From Malania oleifera (taxonomy: Eukaryota; Streptophyta; Magnoliopsida; Santalales; Ximeniaceae), in contig NC_080423.1 of assembly GCF_029873635.1 (NCBI RefSeq), positions 97,088,397 through 97,152,396 of the forward strand: a stretch of 64,000 nucleotides of DNA, in the 5' to 3' direction. Position 1 is the stretch's first letter, and every line of letters begins with the position of its first letter. A program made the position numbers and the translations under genes. Shown here piece by piece: positions 37,177-49,259 of this stretch. Under the pieces are notes generated by a model. It did no database searches. It was not told where the DNA came from and was given only the letters and a program-made list of their open reading frames with translations.

Positions 37177-39555
37177 TGATTACACGTCAAAAATGCGTAA
37201 TTGGGCGTTTAAATTCATGAATTAAAGAATATAATTTTAATTAATTGCCTAGTTATGTTCGGTATTTCAACATTGAGCTTGTTTGAGATTATTATCCTAT
37301 TTTTATCATAAACTTATAGATACTCGTGTTTTATTATTATAGGATAATTTTTGAAAATTAAAACCGAGCCATGAAGGATAGCTATGCGTGCGTGAGCTTG
37401 AGCCCATGAAGAAGTCATGCAATCTGTGAACATCAAATGAGACTACATCCCAAAGGCTCACTTGGTCATTTAAAGAAAAATCAAAAAGAAAAAAAAAATA
37501 TTATATATAGTGCAAAGAACTGGGCTTCAAAATTTAACCTGGCCATGAGAGTGCAAGGAGCTTGCATTGACAAGACTAGTCCATGCACAATGTGGGCTGG
37601 GTATTGTGAGCGTGCATGGAGAGAGGAGCTGGGCCGTGAGCATAATCCAAGAGGTGAGTTGGCCGTGTGGGGATTGAAAAGAAAGAAGGAAAAGGGGCTC
37701 GACATTTGAAATGTGAGTGGGCTTGTGAGCTCGCATGTGACACGGCCATGCGTACTAGCCCATGCACTTGGAGGCAGCCGGTTCTGGGCTTGAAGGAATT
37801 GCAAAGCGCTGGTAGGAGCCTAAATGGGGGAAGTAAAGTTTGAAAAGTCAAAATTGGAGGCTGGTCACGGGGGTTTAGAGGGCTTAAAGAATTGCAAAAA
37901 AATTAGTTTTTAATGCATTTGAAAAGTCTAGGCTTATCGTGGGTTTTAAAGTAGGGTTTCTTAGGGGGTTTTGCTCTGAGGGGAAACTGCGCCGCAGCAA
38001 TGAGGAGAACAGCGGCTTGCTGCTGTGTGCCATTCACGGCCTCTCCATCATCTCTCTCTCTCTCTCTCTCTCTTTAATTACTTGTTGTTTACCTTATTAT
38101 TATTTTAATAGATGTTTTAATGTTGAGTTTAAAGTGATAAATGTATTGAATATTTATATTTAAAGTATTGTTGAGTTTATTTATCTTTCTCTCAACTTGT
38201 CTCTTTACTTTGATGTTCGTTTAAATATATTATTTGAGTAGTTATTGTTGTGTTTAAATATTAATTTTTACTTTGTAATTTCAGTGATTTATTAGATTAA
38301 TTTAGTTTTTTATCTTTTAATTTGTTATCTTAAATACTTCAAGATTAAAATAATTAGTTGTTTTAATTTGTTGTCTTCCATTTTATTCGTGCAATGAGCC
38401 ACAGTGGAATTAATTTGAATCAAAAATTTTGGATTGCAAACATGAGTAGTTAAGTTTTGTAACTTGGGTTGTGAGTCAATGTAACTTAGGTTGCCAGTCA
38501 ATGTTGGTTGTTTTCCATGATTTATTAATTTCCCTTTGATATTAATGTTAAACTTTTATTTGGCTAAAACAAAAAATCGAAGGCATCGTTGCTAAATCGT
38601 TGATTCTTATTTCTTGTTTTGTTGTTGACATTAAGCACATCAAAACCTTGAACTAGAATTTTCATCAATTAATTTTTACATGAAATTCGGTTGATGCTTA
38701 ATGAGAGTAATTATTTTCTTTCATTCGAATGTGACAAATTTACTCGAGCTTTAGTATGAAATTTTCATCTTATTAATGTCTTAATTGGATTAATAAGAAG
38801 AGAAGTAAGGCCTAGGGAATTAGTAAATGGTAGAAGTGAAAGGACGTTGAACCCGTAACCTGAGTGTTTGGTAAATTATTTTAGTTAATCTGTTTAGTTT
38901 TGGCTGTGTTAGTAGATTTATATTTTTGAAAATTTGATAAAAGTTTACTCTCATCTTAGCATTTTTCTCAAGCACTTCCCACTTTGTTTATTATTTTCAA
39001 AAAACATAAAAAACCAAAAAGATTTTCACACCATATTTTACAGCAACAAGCTTTTACTAAACTTTCACAAATACTTTGATACTCAGTGGTCCCTGTGGAA
39101 TACGATTCTAGACTCATCATTGATACAACTTGACACTTCTGCACTTGAAAGCACAACTCAGAATGAGTCAAGCTTTTAGCGTCGTTGTCGGGGATCAATT
39201 GGTCTCATCAAAGTGTTTTTTAGATTTCAGAGAGGGTATTTATAGAGCTGTGAACGTCTTCACAGCCTGGACGATATCTACTTCCTCCCCTTTGACCTGT
39301 TTGTTTTTATTTTTTGTTTTATTTTTTTTATACTAAGTTTGTATGTCTGGTTGGGCTAGTGATAACACATTTATACTAGTTAGGACAAACTCATCCATCT
39401 CATCATTGAATGCACCTGCTTCACTTGAATCATCATCTGACACTCATAGCATCATGGTTGAGAATGAACATCATGATAGGGAGAACCCTAATAGGACCCT
39501 CAAAGAATACTTGCAGCCTGTTAGGACCAGTCCGAGTGCCACGTATTTCAATCAC
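37177..39555 (+). mobile_element. Athila/Tat-type Ty3/gypsy fragment: LTR plus start of gag
   Basis: The probable LTR is 37177-39170 (TGATTACACG...GAATGAGTCA). It is followed by GCGTCGTTGTCGGGGATC (39179 onward), a variant of the Asp-tRNA-type primer site GGCGCCGTTGCCGGGGA used by this group. Near the LTR end is AGTGGTCCCTGTGGAATACG, also typical. From 39343 a gag-like start contains NPNRTLKEYLQP, as in Athila gag. The element stops at about 39555, where minus-strand LTR sequence begins. Broken; only the 5' portion remains. Confidence 0.65.
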
Positions 39556-40440
39556 ATGTATCTGATACCATAATTAACATGCACGCAGTGGAACATAATT
39601 AAATAACCTCAAATAAATACCAAAATTCTATATAACAACCCCAAAAACGAATACTACAATATCCAGATATCCGTATCCACAACTAGTATTTAAAACATAA
39701 CCCAATACAAATATATCTATATATATATATCAGTATCTCACAATACCCTAAAAATAAACCAGCAAAAACAATCCCAACCTAGGCCTTCAAACCCGATCTC
39801 CAGAAGAACTTGAAAAGTTGTTAATCCACTAGGGTGAGACACTTCTCAGTAAGGGTGGAATAAATTATAACAGTGTATGAAAAATGAGTTTTAATATTTA
39901 CATATCAAAATAAACTACTTCTCATATAACATCAATAAAGTAACAACCTTCCATTTAACTTAGGATTTTATATATATACTATAACATTTAAAATGCTCTG
40001 ATACCATACTGGATTAAACACAACCATCAACCTAAGCAGCAAGAAGCAGAAATCAAATAAATATAACCATACGTAGTTATATACAATACTAGAGTGCTAA
40101 AGTGTTTCTCAAAATATACATCTGTGTATGTTTTCCAGAATACCCTCAACTAGCTAGGGCTATACAAAAATACTCCCAAAAATATACTCACTCTCTACGG
40201 ACAGGGGTAGTACTATAGCCTCTCTATCTGTGAGACTGGTCTGCTCGCCTACCTGGATCACCTGAAAAATGTTAAAGTAATTGGGATGAGCCAATGCTCA
40301 GTAAGACGAAATATGATATTGCTAATGTGTGGCAAATGAATTACAATACTATGAAAATCTGTTACTATATAATCATGTATCACTGAATCTGTAAAATATA
40401 ATACTAGTAATATAATCTTCATCTTTTACCTGTTGTTTAA
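39556..40440 (-). mobile_element. Two joined minus-strand gypsy LTR 3' fragments
   Basis: 39556-39950 is the reverse complement of the 3' part of the LTR type at 33574-36331 (down to GGTATCAGATAC near 36258). From about 39990 to 40440 it instead resembles the reverse complement of the 3' part of the 43502-45344 type (GATTCTGCTTCTCGCTGCTTAGG region, then CTCAGTAAG). Both lack their terminal bases. Confidence 0.6.
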
Positions 40441-41290
40441 CATTTATGTGCTTTAGGTTTCTACTCAAAATACATGACGTTGCTGACTTGTTGGCTGAAT
40501 GGGAAGTTAGGAAGTTGTGAACCCTTATTCCCAAATGCAATTGACGGATTTGAGTGCTTTAGCCGAAGTACTAGTGCGAAGTTGGGAAATAGGGAAAGGG
40601 AATTATAGCTCTGTGGAAGCACTGGAAGGTGGAAGCCGAAGGGGAAGTGCAAAGTGTGAACTAGGAAGTGGAAACTAGGAGTGCAAACTACAAACTGCGA
40701 ACTGCCGAGTTGACTGCATGCGAAGTGGGAATTGCGAAGGGAAGTGGGAACTAGAACCTAAAATCCTAAATTATATAATTTATATTTAATTATTAATTAA
40801 TTAGATAAATCGGTTAATTTGGTCAACTGAACTTCACTTTCTCCATAACCGAATTGAAACCCGAATAACTGAATTTACCTAATTATAAAACCAAACCAAA
40901 CCGAATTACAAATTAACTGAACCAAACCGATCGAATTTGGTCGGTTAAGTCGGCTAAAACCGAATTATGCTCTCCCCTAGTCACTAAAGCAAATTATTGA
41001 TTTTCTTTTCTGTTTTTTTGAGTTATTTTGTTTAAGGGACTTCTCCCTTTATTTGTAATTCATTTGTATTTGTCCCTTCGAGCTAATATATACTTTTTAC
41101 GTTCTTCCATATATATATATATATATATCTATCTATTTGATGTGTTTAGATGATACTGTATTGTAATGATTTGAAGACCGAAAAAAGAGTCAGCTATGAG
41201 CTTTCTTGTTGAAAAGAGCAATCATTTTCATCTTCCTATGTATTGATGCAAATTTGAGTCGAAGGCACAAATCCTTCAATGAATCGTTGC
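40441..41290. other. Unassigned spacer
   Basis: Contains G- and A-rich imperfect repeats of GAAGTGGGAA type (40560-40750) and runs rich in AACCGAA (40840-40970). Runs like the latter are common in plant transposon ends but no ends were found. A (TA)n tract is at about 41111-41130. Confidence 0.4.
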
Positions 41291-42234
41291 CATATTGTGA
41301 TGCCCTGATTTTTGTACCAATTTCTTTCATAAACAATATTAAATGAATTACACGTCATCGACAACATTTATAAATAATAAATAAATACTCACTCGTCCTC
41401 AATAACATTCATAAATCGGCCACGTCAACAACCCTACTACCATCCATACGACCCGACCCGCGTTGGGTACCGAGTAAAAAGTCATTTTATTTATAAAACC
41501 TAATAGTGAAAGACAGTATAATCATATCATCCAGAATACAATATCTAGAGTACTAACATACATATTTACACAATACTATCTCATACCCAAAAACGATACA
41601 ACTCTAGGAAATAACAGCCCCCTAGTCCAAACTCACCCTGTATATCAGGGTTCCAGCTCCCTACCATCACGGAGCTCTATCACCTGGTCTATCCCTGTTC
41701 CCTGAAAAATTTAGATAATTTGGGTGAGACACATTCAGTAAGAAGGACTAAATTATTTACAATGTGTGGTCATATGAGTTCAGTTATAACATGCTTTATT
41801 TTTCAAAACAACATTTCATCTGAGAAAATACATTGATATTCACATTAACATAACCATATAGATATACAACACAAGCTTTTATAAGCTTTAAAACCATTTC
41901 TCAAGTTTATTTATTTCCAACACACATAATTACCCACGAAATTCTTGAGAATAGGGAAGATTGTCCGCCCATATAGGTAGTTTCCCTCTGCCCTAACATG
42001 TTATGCAGTCAGGAATGGCCACATCTGATACCTATCAGGGCACTCACCTTAGTAAGCCCTCAGGCGGAGAGTTTCACTTCGTCTCAATTATATATTTTAT
42101 AAAACACACACTCTTTCATTTTTCACAATCATTTCCCATTTTAACTCATTACATATCTATTTATACATAAATTCACATTTATGTACTTTACATAATACAT
42201 TAAATCACATAATTCCAATTCTTAATACATTCAC

Positions 42235-42456
42235 GATTTCCATACTGAGCATACCTTCTCAATGACATCAGTAGGAATCTTACACACAGTTTCCATACTG
42301 AGCATACCTCCCCAACGACATCAGTAGGAACTTCACAATACAATTTCCATACTAAGTATACCTCCCCAATGGCATCAGTAGGAACTTCACAACACAATTT
42401 CCATACTGAGCATACCTTCTCAACGGAATCAGTAGGAACTTCACACACACACACAC
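42235..42456 (-). repeat. Minisatellite, left part, unit B
   Basis: Four units of the ACTGAGCATACCTCCCCAAC type, cut at a CA run by the nested solo LTR. The array resumes at 46299. Confidence 0.85.
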
Positions 42457-42539
42457 TGTAACGACCCAGAAAATATTGATATTCAAATATTAAAGAGAGA
42501 GGAAAATAGATACAAAAACAAAAGGAGGCCGTAGACTTC

Positions 42540-42690
42540 GTCGACGAACACAGGGCTTCGTCAACTAGGAAATACCGAGAGTCAGTTATGTACTGCTCTG
42601 AATTTTGTCAAAGAATACAGGGCTTCATCGACGAAATTAGGACTCATCGACAAGATGACGTGTCTCGTCGACGAATAAGACAGTATAAAT
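42540..42690 (+). promoter_or_regulatory. LTR promoter with TCGTCGACGAA repeats and TATA box
   Basis: GTCGAC cores at 42540-42545 and 42667-42672, plus degenerate CATCGACGA forms between, precede CAGTATAAAT (42681-42690). The inner LTR repeats this layout with cores at 43715 and 43735 and CTATAAATAG at 43751-43760. Confidence 0.5.
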
Positions 42691-43501
42691 GAAGGAAAAC
42701 CGGGATTTTTTATCCATTTAACTGTGCCTCTCTCTCTCTCTTCTCTCTTTCTACGAACCCTCTCCCTTCTCTCTTCAATTCCGGGCCCGTTTCTCACCGG
42801 ATTGACGATCCGAAGCTACCACGACGCTCCTGGTGGAATTCTCTACAAGTTTGCTAAAGCAGATTGTCGAGGAAATGAAGTTGGATTTCATCCCAAATTT
42901 AGGATAAGGTCGTTTATTGAGTTTTTGACTTCCTGGCTGTTATAGGAAATGATGTAGACTAGGAAATACTGATGTTTTGTTCTGGGACATTGCGTTTTCA
43001 GGATGTTGAGTTAGGAATCCTGCGGGTATAGAGCCAGATTTTTATAGGGGCTTTTCAAAGTTGAGGTAAGGGAAATATGCTATGCTAGGAATTTTTATAA
43101 AGTTATTAGAGAATTTATAAACATATGTTCATACCAGTTTATTATATAATTTATATAGAATATGAGTTAAATGCTTGTGTGGCCTGAGTAGATTTTCATG
43201 AGATATAGATTTATATTCACAGAGAAATGTACATGCTTATACGACTTTTATATGAATGGTTTCATGAAACAGATATATATACACATATGTCCATGTACAT
43301 GTATATAGATACTCAGAACAGTATATATATACGGTGTTATAGCATGCCATGTTTTCCTATTACCATAATATACAGAACAAACAAACAGAGTATATATATA
43401 TATATATAGAATACACAGATAGATATACAGAGGTAGCATCAAGATGCTATAGATACAGTACACAAAGATACAATATTTACAGTACAGAAAGATAGAGTTA
43501 T

Positions 43502-45344
43502 TGTAGTGACCCGAAGAATAATAGCATTTTAATAATTAAAAGGGAGAGAAAATAGATATAGAAATAGAACACAGGATTTCGTCGATGAAGGTCTTCAGAA
43601 TTTCTTCAACGAACACAGGGCTTCATCGAGGAGAAAATACCAAGAGACGGTTCGAGCTGCTCTAAATTTCATCGACGAACATAGGGCCTCGACAACGAAT
43701 TTTGTGAAGGGTTCGTCGACGAACACAGGGTCTCGTCGACGAACCTGACTCTATAAATAGCGAAAATCTGGGATAATTCTCATTTTCACCGCACCTCTTT
43801 CTCTCCTTTCTCTCTCCTACGACTCTCTCTTCCTTCTCTCTTCATTTTCGGCCCCACCGGTCATCGGATCGAGGATCCGAAGCTACCACGACGCTCCTGG
43901 CAGAGTTCTCTGCAAGACTGCCGAAGCGGATTGTTAGGAAATCGAAATTGAATTTCATCCCAAATTTAGGATAAGGTCTTTTATCCAGTTTTTGACTTCC
44001 TGCCAGTTATAGAAAATGATATAAGCGAAAAAATACGGATGTTTTGTTCTGAAAAATATTGGTTTCAGGGTGTTTTTATAGAAGACCCTGCAGGTGTTAG
44101 GCTTGTATTCCCTAGGGGCTTTTCAAAGTTAAGGTAAGGGAAATATGCTATGTTAGGAAATTTCTAAATATTATACAGTTTATTTATTTACGAAAATTAT
44201 GTATTTTAGTATGGTGTGACTTGTGAAACGTATATGTGGTACGGGGATATGTTTTATGAATCTAGTTTCATGATTTTATAAATTTCAGTATTATGACTAT
44301 ACAAACTTCAGTACCATGATTTTACGTTATTTCAGTACCATGATTATACGAATTCCAATATTACGAATATGCAGTTCCATGTTATGATTATTCAGATTTC
44401 AGTATGTTATGCAGCATCATGGTAAATATGATTACTTCAGAATCATGATAAAACAGATAGATATGTATATAAATATATTATATGATATCAGACCCTATTA
44501 GACTTGCACCTACAGAGCACGGTACCGTTGCTACAGATACTATGTTACTTTACGAGTGTAACCACCTATTCAGATATACGTGGTAAAGTCGACCACCTAA
44601 GCCCTTGAAGAGGTTAGGCTCTCCATCCAGATATGGGTTGAGGTGGGCAGGTCGACTTACGGAATTCAGTGATTTATTCCTGGTTGGCCAACAAGGGTAA
44701 ATCCAGCCTACGGGCCGCACAACCTCGTCATGAAGGGCATGTCATGACACAGATAGCCACAGGGAACAGTTTCAGTTACTATTACTTACGTATTGATTTA
44801 TAGAATCAGGGATCCTACTATATATATTAGAAGTATTTTGAATTATAACCATAATACTGATATGTTAAGCAATAGGGAAAAGGGGTGGTGTGCTTTATTA
44901 TTTGTACTGTACTTTTATACTCAGTTATTCATGCTTATAGGAAATAGATTTCATGATATGTAGTAGCTCATTTGTCACACACTAGTAATAGCATATTTTC
45001 TCTTATTGAGCGTTGGCTCATCCTAGTATTGATATATTTTTTAGGTGATCTAGGTAGGCGAGCAGATCAGGCTCGCAAATAGAGGGCGTCTGTAGTGCCC
45101 CATCAGAGAGTGAGTATCATTTTTGGGAATGATTTTGTGTAGCCCTAGCTAGGTGAGGGCATTTTTGGGGATACAGTTATGTTGTATATATTACAAAACA
45201 TTTCAGAACTCTGGTATTGAATGTAATGGTTTAGGTTATGTTTATATGATTCTGCTTCTCGCTGCTTAGGTTAACACGATGGTATCAGAGTACGTTAATT
45301 TCTATTATGGAAAAAAAAAATCAATTAATTGAGCAGGTTGTTAC
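43502..45344 (+). mobile_element. Inner nested solo LTR, same family as the outer one
   Basis: Begins TGTAGTGACCC, ends GGTTGTTACA, 1843 bp, flanked by GTTAT on both sides (43497-43501, 45345-45349). Sequence, promoter layout and 3' region match those of the outer LTR, so a family member landed in an older copy of itself. Short A-run at about 45311-45320. Confidence 0.87.
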
Positions 45345-45756
45345 AGTTATGCTAATTTTGGAAACATGATGAAAACAGTAAAAGAGTATATATGTATATA
45401 TGTATATAGTATCAGATTCCTGAAGAAAGATACACAGACAGATACAGATTACAGAGCACGGTACCGTTGCTAGATACAAATAGAGTGCAACCACATATCT
45501 CAGATAGTATGTGGGTACCTTCAGCCGTGCTCGGAGAGTATGCAGCTCCCCAGTACACTGGGTTGAGGGGGCCGGTTTGACGAGGTAGTAGTCAGTCCCG
45601 AGCTTAAGAGAGGATGCAGTTTGGCCAGGCTGAGGTAGTGTAGAGTATGATGACCTATCTGGAGGGCCGACCAGATAAAGTCTCGCCTACGGGCCGCACA
45701 ACCCTATTATGAGGGGTCAAATCATGACGTACAGAGTCCCAGGGATAAAAGCATAG

Positions 45757-45801
<45 letters not shown>

Positions 45802-46298
45802 TACAGTTTTACAGAATAGTATGATATTATCAGTATGAAAAGTAGAAAATACAGACGATATAGTGTATTTTAAATTGAGAAAGATAGATATGTTTGAAAG
45901 ATATGTTTTACAGATTGTTGCATTATAGTTCAGTTGCTATATTTTAAAGTACTTGTAACTTAGCTATCACACACTAGTGCTAGCATATTTCCACTTACTG
46001 AGCGTCGACTCACCCCTTTATTCTAACATTTTTCAGGTGAGCCAGTGAGGCGAGCATATCAGGCTCATGAATAGAGTGTAGCTCAAATCACCCTGGTTAT
46101 AGGGTGAGTTTTTGTCAGAGTAGTGTATGTTTTGGGATAGATGATACTTGAGGGGCATTTTTTTATGGTCTGTATATTCTGGAATCTGGTATTGTATAGT
46201 TTCTATATAAATGGTTTTATGATTTATGTTTCTGCTGCATAGGGCTGGTTATTGTATATACATAAAAAAAAAATGATAAGAATTTTGATGTCATTACA

Positions 46299-46655
46299 CA
46301 CACAGTCTCCATACTGAGCATACCTCCCCAACGGCATCAGTAGGAATTTCACACACACACACACACAGAGTCTCCCACTGAGCATACCTCCCCAATGGCA
46401 TTAGTAGGAACTTCGCACATACACACAGTCTCCATACTGAGCATACCTCCCCAATGACATTAGTAGGAACTTCACACACACACACAGTCTCCATACTGAG
46501 CATACCTCCCCAACGGCATCAGTAGGAACTTCACCCACACACACACAGTCTCCATATTGAGCATACCTCCCCAACAACATCAGTAGGAACTTCACACACA
46601 CACACAGTCTCCATACTGAGCATACCTCCCCAACAACATCAGTAGGAAAGGAATA
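46299..46655 (-). repeat. Minisatellite, right part, unit B
   Basis: Six more units after the nested insert, ending as in unit A with AAAGGAATACCACCACCCGC. Confidence 0.85.
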
Positions 46656-46771
46656 CCACCACCCGCAATTATTGTGCAGTGTTGGCATATCATCAATCAT
46701 ATTTCAATATATTTTAATTTAATTTAATATAAATATTCCCATCATTTTCTGTGCACATTTCATCATCTCAT

Positions 46772-46807
<36 letters not shown>

Positions 46808-48045
46808 TATTTCACATATTTCCACATTTCCCAAAGTACTCATATCAATAATTCACAAAATCTCATTTTTTAGGTAAAACATTTTAACTCACATATAAAT
46901 ATCATATTTCATTATTTTTCATTAATCACATCAATAATTCTCATTTCAATATTTTCTCAAAAATTACTCATCGATATATTTCACACTCCAAAATATCACA
47001 ATTTAAAATTACTCAAATGTCACACGATTTATTTGATATTTAATCATAATAATTTTCAGACAAAATATCATATGCTCATTTTCACATATTAATTCAAATA
47101 GTAATTTTAAAAACACTGCTATAATTTATTCCCCTTGCCTGACTTACTGAGAGTCTCGTTAACACCCCAACTCCTACGCCCATGGCGCCCGAAATTCAAC
47201 TACTGCAATTTGCCTTTTTCTCAGATTAATTAATCTATTTCTCTAAAATAATACCCATCTAACCTTTCTTAGGCTCCATATACCTTAAATTAATATTTAA
47301 ACTAACATTTAACAGCCCCACTTAATTTTTTGAATTTTGCCTGTGGGTCCCAAAATTACACCCGCAGCGCTCACCCCGATCCTAAATTTCAGAAATCCTG
47401 TTTCAATCCCAGATACTCAACATTTTAGCATTTCCAAATTAATCCTAATTAATTAAAAATAAGCCTCTTGTACCCCAAATTTGGGGTTTTGCCCACGATG
47501 ATTCCACGAGAATTCTGTAGACTTGTAGAGAATCATCCCTAAATTTTCGTGGTGGTGTCCGTTCTTTAATCGGGCATATAATTTGTAAGAAATTAAAGAA
47601 AAAGAGGAAATTGACTTACCCTAGGAGATACATCTACGCCGCTCCTACCACCGATCCCCTCTAGTAGAAATGACGGCAGCGGAGAATGGAGTTCAACGGT
47701 ATCTTCCGATTTTCAATCGGGCGAAAATTCACCACGAAATCGAGGAGAGAGGGAGAGAGAATGAGAGGAGAGAGAGAGACAGCGCTGGTCTTCTGTGCAG
47801 AAGAAGAAGGAAAGTAAAAGTGGGGAGGGGGTCTCTGAATAAAATGCTTTTAAGCTTCAGGAAGCTTTAATTGTTTTGTTTTTTTTTATATACATATAGA
47901 TATAGATATATATGTATATATATTATTATAACTTTTACATATATATAAATAATTATTATTTAATTAATTAATTTTTTATTTTTTTATTTTTATTTATTAT
48001 TATTATTATCTTTATTCCCAAGCCTATCCTTTTCTGGGGTGTTAC

Positions 48046-48964
48046 ACATATGTTAGGTCTTGCTTTTTGGAGGCTTTGTAAATTTCCAAAAGTTCATATA
48101 CTCAGATATCTATTTTAGTTTTCTCATCATTTTCTTTTGAGGTGAATTATTCGTATGAGTTTTACGAAAAAGAACAACTTAATAAAAATAACAGAAAGGA
48201 GGCTATAAGGGTCAACTTTTTAGTTTGTTCTAATGTTCAAAACTTTGTCCATTTTTCTAGCCACACCTTGTGTTCCAATTAAGTTCATCTCAAGCAATGT
48301 AACTCCGAAGTTGTAAAGAAGCTTTATTTGGAAGTTTTTGATTTTTTTTTTTTTATCACTAATGAATTTGAAAGAATGCTTGTGACTCAAACAAACAATT
48401 CTTTTTATAGAAAAGTTGATAATCCCCTTAATTCAAATTTGATATTGGTGAATTGATGTTATATAACATTTTGTTTTCTGTGAGCATGAGTTATGTAGTT
48501 ATATCTAAATGGTAATTGTTTAGTCAAGAATTGATGGCACATCATATATGCTCCATTTGAAACTGTCATATACTCATATGCACTTCTTGTGATTTTTGTT
48601 GGTATTTATCATGCAAAATGATATTTTTTAGATTTAATTTTTTTAGTGCATACATCACCTTTTTTTTTTTCCCCCGTTGTTCATTAGTAGAAAAAACTAT
48701 ATGTTTGTTAATTTGCTTGTATTTTTATAGTAGAACATGAATACAAATTTCAATATTGGCATTTGGCCGCACTAGTTCACAATTAGTATAAAAAACATAA
48801 TTTAACAGTGCTGGCCATTAATTTCCCCTTTTGCTCAACAGATATTTTATAAAATGGGTTGAGAAATGATATGCAGCTTCTGCTAACTTGACGAGGGCTG
48901 GAGCTCGAAGAGCATTTTGGGTATTTTCTTGGTGATCTCTCTCTCTCTCTCTCTCTCCCTCCTC

Positions 48965-49023
<59 letters not shown>

Positions 49024-49250
49024 TTAATGCTTATCAATGTTTTTGAAAGACTCAATCAAGAGGCTTATCTCAGCAAGATGAGGCATGCCCCAAATGCCTT
49101 AAAGTTTAGTCATAAAGCGAATGCATCACATGTTAAGATTTATGAGGCTTATGCTTTTTTGGTGTGTGAATCTCAAGTTTGAGATTTAACTAAAAATTTA
49201 ACCATGTGTTAATATGAAAGGGAATACCCTAATATCAGTTGTTAATCTCC
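48046..49250. other. Unassigned DNA shared by units A and B
   Basis: Counterpart of 10562-11749. No gene is recognised. The (CT)n tract at 48937-49020 is longer than in A and interrupted by CC and AT. Confidence 0.6.
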
Positions 49251-49259
49251 CAATTTTTG

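Larger units (their letters stand above)
42457..46298 (+). mobile_element. Outer nested solo LTR (gypsy-type) in the minisatellite
   Basis: Begins TGTAACGACCC and ends GTCATTACA, flanked by CACAC on both sides (42452-42456, 46299-46303). The flank match is weak evidence on its own because the target is a CA repeat, but the minisatellite continues on both sides and is unbroken in unit A. Without the inner LTR it is about 2.0 kb. It has a TATA box (GTATAAAT at 42683-42690) and a leader CTCTCTCTTCTCTC. Confidence 0.8.
41296..48045 (-). mobile_element. Solo LTR of a Ty3/gypsy-type element, unit B, with nested solo LTRs
   Basis: Minus-strand LTR beginning TGTAACACCCC at 48045 and ending CATCACA at 41296. 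CATAT flanks it on both sides (41291-41295 and 48046-48050), a perfect 5 bp duplication. Without the insert (42457-46298) it is about 2.9 kb. It has no internal region, so it is a solo LTR. The same insertion is in unit A, so it predates the duplication. Contains the minisatellite, (TA)n and a conserved block at about 41940-42075 (minus strand). Confidence 0.85.

Noticed and set aside
40441-41290. AACCGAA-rich stretch as a further hAT or Helitron end
   Set aside because: No terminal repeats, target duplication or hairpin end could be found.
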